In this document: piece after piece, positions 10,791 through 18,721 of the stretch
Numbering within the stretch: position 1 is the stretch's first letter
Layout of the letters: every line of letters begins with the position of its first letter
Assembly: GCA_000695325.1 (NCBI GenBank)
Contig: AVPN01000136.1
Coordinates: 8,183 to 37,774 of the forward strand
DNA from: Pleurobrachia bachei
Lineage: Eukaryota; Ctenophora; Tentaculata; Cydippida; Pleurobrachiidae
Length of the DNA: 29,592 nt
Reading direction: 5' to 3'
The notes under the pieces: model-generated
What the model saw: only the letters and a program-made list of their open reading frames with translations
The model's database searches: none
What the model was told of the DNA's origin: nothing
Made by a program: the position numbers and the translations under genes

Positions 10791-13700
10791 ATGACTCTCT
10801 TTGTTTTCGTGTGTTGCGTAGTTGTCGTCACTAGAGGACTTTCTGATGATATCGATGGTGGGTGTCCGATAGCAGTCGACAATGGGTTTTTGGTAAGGTC
10901 ATGCCAAATCCAAAAAGGTTCATCATGGGATGACGTGCTCATGCAATGTCTTAACTCCTCCACCATGTACTACAAAGTGTTTACACTTGACATTGCCACG
11001 AGGGTAATGAAACCCTATGTAACGACTTTATGCCCTGACGATTCGATCCAGTATCAGGCTTGTGGAGGGGACAGTGTCATGCACTTCGAAGATCCTCGTC
11101 CTCGTCCCGCTAAAAAACTCTTCCAAACTTCTCCCGTGTGTGGGAAGTTGTGTTATGAACATGAAAGGGATATGTACGGGTTTCACACGTCATCTCAAAC
11201 ATGTCCCGGCGCTTATGATTATAATCGGGTTAAGAGAACCATCTTCACCGTTGAGGGTGACATTCTTACGATCTTGATTAAAGAAGGAGGTTTATGTGAC
11301 GGTCGTTGTGATAAAGTGGAGCTGGAGGGAATCATAGCGGCACCTATGTTGACATGTGTCGATGAAAGTTCTTGCAATGGATATAATTATGGGGCCGTGG
11401 CAAAGGATGGATCAGATTCAGGTTATAAGTTTATTCCTTTCAACGATTTATTCGAACTGTCATGCAGTAGAACAGTGAATAACACTTGTGGTAGCTTTCC
11501 CCTTCAAAACACGTCACGTTGCTTCATTCCCTTGCCACAATCGACTCCACACCTGTACAATTATGGATATTATAATGGGGTATCTTATTGTCATGATGGT
11601 TTAGACCAGACAAACTGTTCGGATCCCAATAAGATTGCTGGTTCGTGCCTTATCGGCGGATACCTCTCTACGGTTTCCATTTATGTCCTCTGTTCGGAAC
11701 ATTCAATGTTATGTGATGATGATATGCACAAAAAGTGCTCAACGATTAACCGGTACTGCACCATTCATAAGCATCGGTTATGCGATGGACAAGATGACTG
11801 TGCTATGGGTGCGGATGAGCGGAAGCCGACGTGCCTTAAGCTCACCCAACGATCGTGTGTTCGCAGGTTTAGCAAAAATCTGGGTCTTCTTAAGATTCCA
11901 GTGGACTGGGTTCAAGATAAAGAGGTAGACTGTCTTCTGCCCCTTCTACTTTTCCGATTGACCGTTTGCACGCCGTTTCCGTAGTCTTCCTGTTAATTTA
12001 TGAGCTGATTCTTTACATCGTTACAGAAGGAGACATTACATAGCATGGAAAAATTTGTAGAGGCCAACCTTTTATGTTCCTTTCCCTCAAACTGTGATGA
12101 AGAAGTGTGCTGCATGGCTAAAAGGAGGCCACAAATATCCAGAAAGATGCTGAGCACCTACAACTCAGCAGTAGGAATAAAACTCAGCAGTGCAGTTTGT
12201 ACAAAAGGCCTTCAGTCTATCCTTCTTCTAACAAACCAAATTTGTCGATCTAAGACATTCCATCATCCCTTCCATCTGTTCTTTGGTAAAAACTTAACAA
12301 TCAGATTAGTTTTTCCAACTAATACATTTGATTGTAGGTACTTGTACGGTGAAGCGTATGTGTTTTACAGCTGTTTAGGACTTTGCTACAACACACTGTG
12401 TCCCTTAAAAAGACCCGTTGTTCATACCGCTTGTAGCAACCTAAGAAACACCTTTTATTCTCTCAACTTCGAGCTTGGCTCAATTACAATTGTAAAAAAG
12501 TCTCGTGAAGGGTTCCACAACAACTTTTTTGTTTGTAAAAACACAAAATGCATCTTGTTTGAGAAGGTATGACTAGAACAGCTACTGACACCTCTGCCCA
12601 GGCTACTCCTCCTTACTATGAGCAACTTCCAGTGTTCTGATAATTCCAGGTTCTTAGCTTTGAGTCAGAAATGCGATGGAAAGATTGACTGCAAGGACAG
12701 GACTTCTCTGATGAATGTAATGATAGTTGTAGGAGGAAAGCCGTTAGTAGTGATGTGATTTTAGGACTTTCACTTTTCATGGGAATTACAGGATTCGTTT
12801 TTGGAGTTGCCGGACTCATTAAGATCGTCAAAAAGAAGTCAGAAAAGAGTGGCAAATTCATCAATCAAACTATGGTCTTGATGATTTCGTTTGGGGATCT
12901 ACTAACATCTGTTTATCTCCTTACCCTCACTACAGTCCACTGGATCCAAGGTTCCGGGTTCTGTGAGTATCAAATTGAATGGATTAGCGGGGCCCCTTGT
13001 ACCATTATTGGGATTTTGAATTGTATTGGATCATCAATTTCTTCCCTTGTTATGGCTTTGGTCAGCTGCTTTCGACTTCGTGGTACAGTTATGGCTCTTC
13101 GATACCGCGGTTCAACAAAGATTACCCAGAAGCTGAAGATAAAAATAAGTGTACTACTTGCAGTAGTCATATCGATATCTCTGGTAGTTTCTCTTTTTCC
13201 ATTGGTCGAAACTTTCAATGAATGGTTTGTTAATGGACTAGTTTTTGAAAGAGACTTTACACTATTTCTTGGAGTGATGGAAGTCAACTGCTGAAGATTG
13301 TTCGGGGTTACCATGGAAGCCACGAAACCAGACGAAGTCAGTCTGGCAACGCTGTGTCTTGGAACACATATCAAGAAATGATCTCTGAGATGTTTTCCCA
13401 ATTTTCCCAGGATTATGATCCGGTAAGGGGCAAAAGGCTGTCTTTCTACGGGAATGATCCAGTGTGTATGTTTAAAGCATTTGTCCTTCCGGATGATCCA
13501 CAAATCATTTTCGTATGGGCATATCTCAGCTTCCATTTTCTCTGCTTTTTATGTGTAGCGATATGTCATGGGATGATTTCAATCCTTGTTAAAAGAGCAC
13601 ATGTCCGAAATACCAGAAAGTCCACCTTGCTCAATCGCAAGGTCTCTTTGATCTGCCTAACTGATTTCTGCTGCTGGATGCCCTTTCTTATCTGCTGCGC

Positions 13701-15929
13701 CCTACACACAGCCGAGGTTGTGGATATGTCACCGTGGTACCAGGTCTTTTCCCTCTTGTAAGAGGGGGAGTTGAGACATGACTTAGGGCAAAACATGTCA
13801 CCACACGTAACAACGATTTGGAACCACTTTAAAAGTGCCCATAAAACTGAGTCTCTTCCCGAAGATGCGCCTGAAGATGCCCATAATGTTGCTATTCATA
13901 TCCCTCCTGAAGATGCTCCTGAAGATGCTCCTGAAGATGCTTCTGAAGATGCTCTTGAAGATGATCCTGAAGATGCTCCTAATCTTGCTCCTAATCTTGC
14001 TTCTAAAGATGCTCCTGAAGATGAGATGCTCCTGAAGATGCTCCTGAAGATGCTCCTGAAGATGCTCCTGAAGATGCTCCTGAAGATGCTCCTGAAGATG
14101 CTCCTGAAGATGCTCCTGAAGATGCTCCTGAAGATGCTCCTGAAGATGCTCCTGAAGATGCTCCTGAAGATGCTCCTGAAGATGCTCCTGAAGATGCTCC
14201 TGAAGATGCTCCTGAAGATGCTCCTGAAGATGCTCCTGAAGATGCTCCTGAAGATGCTCCTGAAGATGCTCCTGAAGATGCTCCTGAAGATGCTCCTGAA
14301 GATGCTCCTGAAGATGCTCCTGAAGATGCTCCTGAAGATGCTCCTGAAGATGCTCCTGAAGATGCTCCTGAAGATGCTCCTGAAGATGCTCCTGAAGATG
14401 CTCCTGAAGATGCTCCTGAAGATGCTCCTGAAGATGCTCCTGAAGATGCTCCTGAAGATGCTCCTGAAGATGCTCCTGAAGATGCTCCTGAAGATGCTCC
14501 TGAAGATGCTCCTGAAGATGCTCCTGAAGATGCTCCTGAAGATGCTCCTGAAGATGCTCCTGAAGATGCTCCTGAAGATGCTCCTGAAGATGCTCCTGAA
14601 GATGCTCCTGAAGATGCTCCTGAAGATGCTCCTGAAGATGCTCCTGAAGATGCTCCTGAAGATGCTCCTGAAGATGCTCCTGAAGATGCTCCTGAAGATG
14701 CTCCTGAAGATGCTCCTGAAGATGCTCCTGAAGATGCTCCTGAAGATGCTCCTGAAGATGCTCCTGAAGATGCTCCTGAAGATGCTCCTGAAGATGCTCC
14801 TGAAGATGCTCCTGAAGATGCTCCTGAAGATGCTCCTGAAGATGCTCCTGAAGATGCTCCTGAAGATGCTCCTGAAGATGCTCCTGAAGATGCTCCTGAA
14901 GATGCTCCTGAAGATGCTCCTGAAGATGCTCCTGAAGATGCTCCTGAAGATGCTCCTGAAGATGCTCCTGAAGATGCTCCTGAAGATGCTCCTGAAGATG
15001 CTCCTGAAGATGCTCCTGAAGATGCTCCTGAAGATGCTCCTGAAGATGCTCCTGAAGATGCTCCTGAAGATGCTCCTGAAGATGCTCCTGAAGATGCTCC
15101 TGAAGATGCTCCTGAAGATGCTCCTGAAGATGCTCCTGAAGATGCTCCTGAAGATGCTCCTGAAGATGCTCCTGAAGATGCTCCTGAAGATGCTCCTGAA
15201 GATGCTCCTGAAGATGCTCCTGAAGATGCTCCTGAAGATGCTCCTGAAGATGCTCCTGAAGATGCTCCTGAAGATGCTCCTGAAGATGCTCCTGAAGATG
15301 CTCCTGAAGATGCTCCTGAAGATGCTCCTGAAGATGCTCCTGAAGATGCTCCTGAAGATGCTCCTGAAGATGCTCCTGAAGATGCTCCTGAAGATGCTCC
15401 TGAAGATGCTCCTGAAGATGCTCCTGAAGATGCTCCTGAAGATGCTCCTGAAGATGCTCCTGAAGATGCTCCTGAAGATGCTCCTGAAGATGCTCCTGAA
15501 GATGCTCCTGAAGATGCTCCTGAAGATGCTCCTGAAGATGCTCCTGAAGATGCTCCTGAAGATGCTCCTGAAGATGCTCCTGAAGATGCTCCTGAAGATG
15601 CTCCTAATCTTGCTTCTAAAGATGCTCCTGAAGATGCTCCTGAAGATGCCCCTAAAGATGCTCCTGAAGATGCTCCTGATCCTGAAGATGCTCCTGAAGA
15701 TGCTCCTGAAGATGATGAAGATGCTCCTAAAGTTGCTCCTAAAGATGCTCCTGAAGATGCTCTTGAAGATGCTCCTGAAGATGCTCCTGAAGATGCTTCA
15801 AATCTCGCCCCAGAAAGTAAAGAAACAGTTCATGTAACAACGGTGATACATTCGCGCAAAAAGCCCCGAATTGCTTCCTTACCGACTCTTGAAAAGGTCT
15901 CGACTGAACAGCAAAACACTCTCGTATAA
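10791..15929 (+). CDS. LDLa-repeat 7TM receptor, gene A (LGR-like), disrupted frame
   Basis: This is a predicted plasma-membrane GPCR. A signal peptide (MTLFVFVCCVVVV) precedes a ~600-residue Cys-rich ectodomain with LDL-receptor class A modules at residues ~315-345 (CDGQDDC..GADE), ~350-388, ~580-607 and ~615-640. TM1 to TM4 lie at 12755-13250, and TM5 to TM7 at 13500-13810. TM6 has CWMPF. The ATG at 10791 is chosen because it opens the signal peptide. A weak TATA-like GGTATATTTTA lies ~45 bp upstream. The frame runs without introns from 10791 to ~12700, except where blocks 11934-12035 and 12572-12611 look complemented in place; block 13759-13809 hides TM7. Apparent frameshifts remain near 12700 (consistent with loss of one GGAC unit), near 13275 and near 14023. 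The tail is an (APED)n array followed by a unique C-terminus to the stop at 15927. It is a paralogue of gene B. The ligand is unknown, and it may be a pseudogene. Confidence 0.75.
11934..12035 (+). other. In-place complement block in gene A (second LDLa core)
   Basis: The frame of gene A reads ..DKEVDC and then meets three stops in this stretch. Downstream (from 12036) it is again receptor-like and in the SAME frame. Complementing each base without reversal gives EDGEDEKANWQTCGKG at the start, which completes the LDLa calcium-binding core after VDC and removes all three stops. The left border is firm (after the TGT at 11931-11933). The right border is uncertain by a few codons. Confidence 0.8.
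12572..12611 (+). other. In-place complement block in gene A (third LDLa core)
   Basis: The frame reads CKNTKCILFEKV and then a stop at 12570-12572. Complementing from 12572 without reversal gives the codons for CDLVDDCGDGSDE, an ideal LDLa calcium-binding core, with the original frame resuming afterwards as SNFQC. The length is unchanged. The right border lies between about 12608 and 12614. An intron here would also be possible from the GT at 12567, but the restored motif fits far better. Confidence 0.85.
13759..13809 (+). other. In-place complement block in gene A (TM7, NPxxY)
   Basis: TM7 begins WYQVFSLL and then hits a stop at 13759. The forward reading after it is hydrophilic and lacks any NPxxY. 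The non-reversed complement of the next ~51 bases reads ILPLNSVLNPVLYSGVH, a textbook TM7 with NPxxY, closely matching VLPSNSLLNPTIY at the same place in gene B. The frame then continues TTIWNHF without a length change. The right border is approximate. Confidence 0.85.
13899..15794 (+). repeat. Coding minisatellite, 12-bp unit GATGCTCCTGAA, 131 perfect units
   Basis: From 14025 to 15596 the 12-mer repeats 131 times without a single change. Degenerate units flank it at 13899-14024 and 15597-15794, and the same variant module (APNLASKD) stands at both edges of the perfect core. In the receptor frame the unit encodes Ala-Pro-Glu-Asp, an acidic, presumably disordered cytoplasmic tail of gene A. 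One shortened unit (5 bases, GATGA, at 14020-14024) shifts the frame to Met-Leu-Leu-Lys for the rest of the array. The downstream unique C-terminus is in the APED frame. The copy number may be limited by the assembly. Confidence 0.95.
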
Positions 15930-17185
15930 CATGATTTATTTGAGAAATGAGGTTCAATGTGCTTATTGGACACTCATCGCTTTGGGTATACTAGACTCTA
16001 TTAAGTAGCTATGTTCTTTTGATTACCTTATACATGGTATGTTTTATTTCTTTCCTTGTTTGAAGTTACGTACAATAACAATTGTGACCCTCCTGAATAT
16101 GCTTTGATTATGCAAGTTTTAAATATTTTTCTATTTTTTCCCTATTCTTGCTCAGATCTTTTTGTTCAGAATTTAATTTAAAGCGAAACCGTTTTCTTCT
16201 TCTTGTACTTCTTTAGATAACTGAAATTTGACGGAAGTAACGGCAATATTTCTCCTAACGGTGTGTTTTATATCAGAGTTCGAGTACCCTCTTCGATCTG
16301 CAGATATCATCCGAAATAAAAAGGGTTTAAAATCCATGCCTCTCTTGAACTTCCGTAGTTCTCCTAGATATATCCCCGAGAAATCTCCTAGAGATCTCCC
16401 AGCTGTAGAAGTATTTTAGACGAAATCTGCAGCCAAAAAGTGATTCAGTGACAGTTGGGAAACACTTTTTTGGTATTGTATAACTTCCCATGCGGTGCAT
16501 TTATTGTAATCCCCTAGCTGCCTCTAGAGGGCCCCTGCAGAGATCCTCTAGAGGGGAGATGCGTAAGTCTCTATCAAACCAACGAAATAATTGTTCTTTC
16601 ACTGAGGTTCTCGCTATTACTACCTACCTCCGGGAGGGGATGTGGCGTTGACTGGTGGTTGAAGAATTTGTGCACTAAACTGCTCCTCTAAGCTACGCTG
16701 GACTTGTTTATCTCTGCACAGAAGTATTTGTTTGAATTATTCAAAGTTTAAATTTATTCTAAAAAGAGCACGGAAACAGTGTAAATACGACTCGAGTTGT
16801 TATACTCGAGCTTTTGATGATTGTACAACAACGATTAAATTAATCGCACGGTAATTTAAAATCCTTACCTGAGTCGTTTGCGGATATTTCGGCAGCGTGC
16901 ATGTAATCTTGGCATGAAACTCCCACAAGCTTTTAAATGGTTACACCTGTAAAAGCAGGGTTTATGGAGGTGGTTTATAACAGTGAGACCATGACGATTT
17001 ATTGTTAAAGATAAAAATCGTTTACAAAACTTAAGACCCCGGCCGATAGAGATATTTTATTGGGTAGAACTATTTTGGGTGGGAAACAATTATAAATCAA
17101 TTGTTTAAAACAAGTTACACTCTGCGTGGGTCCCCAGGGACACAGCGTATGCTGCAGCTCAGGGACCCCTAAAATAAATCGGGGT
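15930..17185. other. Intergenic stretch after gene A
   Basis: This probably includes the 3' UTR of gene A (AT-rich, 15930-16200). 16145-16160 shares the TTCTTGCTCAGATCT word with aquaporin intron 3. Around 16512-16555 the palindromic word CCTCTAGAGG occurs twice. A hairpin-like pair GGGTCCC / GGGACCC lies at about 17128-17168. A 63-codon open frame at 16228 begins at TTG and has no support. Confidence 0.4.
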
Positions 17186-17353
17186 TTATAGCTGTCTCCC
17201 CAATAAGATTGGATAGCTAATCTCGGAACGCTTGCCAGCGCTGTGATAAGAAAACCTTTTGAATGCTCCCATCGCTTTGCACTCTTTTCGTGTTAAATCC
17301 GCAGCAGATCCGGGGTGAAACAGAAGTAACAAATAAATCAGGCCCATGATCAT
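17186..17353 (-). CDS. Candidate small secreted peptide precursor (55 aa)
   Basis: From the ATG at 17353 the minus strand encodes 55 residues. A good signal peptide (MIMGLIYLLLLFHPGSAA) is followed by a short acidic/basic segment with one Cys. Two dibasic sites then frame FSYHSAGKR, where Gly-Lys-Arg is the classic amidation and cleavage signal of neuropeptide precursors. The end is RQL and a stop. A pyrimidine-rich stretch ending CTCCTGCAG lies just upstream of the start, so it could also be the second exon of a longer gene. No family is recognised. A short open frame in non-coding DNA could look like this by chance, so confidence is low. Confidence 0.3.
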   Translation of the reverse strand: MIMGLIYLLLLFHPGSAADLTRKECKAMGAFKRFSYHSAGKRSEISYPILLGRQL

Positions 17354-18670
17354 GACACTACTGCAGGAGCACAGAGATCCAATTGGTACAGAAGCAAGCA
17401 AAACAATTCCTTAATGTTTACTAGAGGGAGATTTAGGAAGGATCCACGCAAAAAGAGCAATAGAACTAGCTCTTCTAGAAGAGACGATTTAAGAGAAGCA
17501 ATACCCGCCATCCCGCTACTTTATCCTACAGACTCTACTTCTCGATGGCGGAGTGACCAGAGGTTCATTAATTTCACATATCATATGGTTCTTTTTATGC
17601 CATATATATATATATATGAATTTCAGGGATCAAATGGGTTTATATGACATGGGCCTTGCTTATAAAACATGCATATACCCCACATATTTACTTTAAATGG
17701 TGTTGAGAGAAGGACGGAGAAATACAGAAACAGAGACAGACGAAGAGAGGGAGAGAAAGATCAGAGAATGAGATGAAGAAGCATCTAATGAAGAAACATA
17801 TAATCAAACTCTTAATGTGAGTTTACGCTTCCAGAAGTTTTTTACATACATACAACAGGGTTGTCTATGATAGGCGGCTGGTGAAGAATGCAGACATCGA
17901 CACTTGACCGAGTTGTGGAGTAGAGATGCGAAGCGACCTTTCGATCACTAATCGTTGCATATAATCCATAGAAAATTACTAGTAGTATAGGCATGATGAT
18001 TCATAGTCTCCTTCCGAAAGTTATGGAAGGGATGTCTGCTGACTAATGTGTCGGTGATGTGACTACAAACGGCAGTGTTAGTGGCAAGACCGTTTGCGAC
18101 ATAGACACCTGGTGCCGAACCAGGTGTCTATGTCGCCAAGCAAGACCGTATTATATCATACCAAACCAAACCAGAGAGAGAGTCAGAGGTTATCTCTCTC
18201 TCTCACACACATACACACACACACATACACACTCTCTCTCTGAGAGATCTCCAATCCCCCTTGCCTGAGCGAAATAGAAGGAGAGTGATCTTGAAGTAAC
18301 CTACTGCAGCAGCAGCCATCTTTATTTGGAATTTGTGTGGCAGTTCCTTTCAGCTACTCACCTTGAACGAAAAACCCTTGCCTTGCTCGACCCTGTTTCA
18401 CTGTGCCCCGCACAAAACACTTCGATATTTGTTAAAATACACCATTTTATCTGTAACTTGTTAGATTAAAGTTACTTACTTCATTGTATTTGTAAGATTA
18501 TAAGCAAAATATGAGCTTTTGTTTACTTTTTATCGCCCCAACCGCTATCGCAAACCCATTGTTAGAAAATATTATAGAAATCTCAACGCAAAAAATCTTT
18601 TGTACTATCCCACCATGCATCGCTTCTATGGCACAGATTCCCTTTATTTACTATATTTTATTGTCATTGG
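17354..18670. other. Intergenic stretch upstream of gene B
   Basis: It contains a (TA)n run near 17600, a GA-rich patch near 17700-17780, a perfect hairpin at 18096-18136 and a mixed CT/CA microsatellite at about 18176-18243. An ORF from 17414 is highly basic with no domain. No gene is supported. Confidence 0.4.
18096..18136. repeat. Perfect hairpin, 18-bp stem and 5-base loop
   Basis: GCGACATAGACACCTGGT at 18096-18113 and its exact reverse complement at 18119-18136 enclose the loop GCCGA. The direct repeat GCAAGACCGT flanks it (about 18084-18093 and 18140-18149), as if the hairpin were inserted into or duplicated with that word. It could be a small mobile remnant or a structured RNA. Confidence 0.9.
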
Positions 18671-18672
18671 CA

Positions 18673-18683
18673 TATATAAAAGG
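18673..18683 (+). promoter_or_regulatory. Candidate TATA box of gene B
   Basis: TATATAAAAGG lies 39-49 bp upstream of the proposed start at 18722. A transcription start about 30 bp downstream would leave a very short 5' UTR. The motif is canonical and isolated in otherwise non-TATA sequence, but no expression evidence is available. Confidence 0.45.
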
Positions 18684-18721
18684 ACGGAAGGGCTATCGTC
18701 GTTTATCAAGATGGTGTATGG

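Noticed and set aside
11925-12026. A 102-base intron in gene A
   Set aside because: The frame is the same on both sides and the complement of the stretch is open and family-like; splicing would delete the second LDLa core.
14025-15596. A CRISPR-like array
   Set aside because: The 12-bp units are contiguous without spacers and the DNA is animal; it is a minisatellite.
13771-15837. A ~690-residue protein made of MLLK repeats
   Set aside because: It is the 12-bp array read out of the receptor frame after one short unit; the unique C-terminus follows the APED frame instead.
17414-17647. A 77-codon open frame with basic N-terminus
   Set aside because: It runs into a (TA)n tract (YIYIYE) and shows no domain or promoter.
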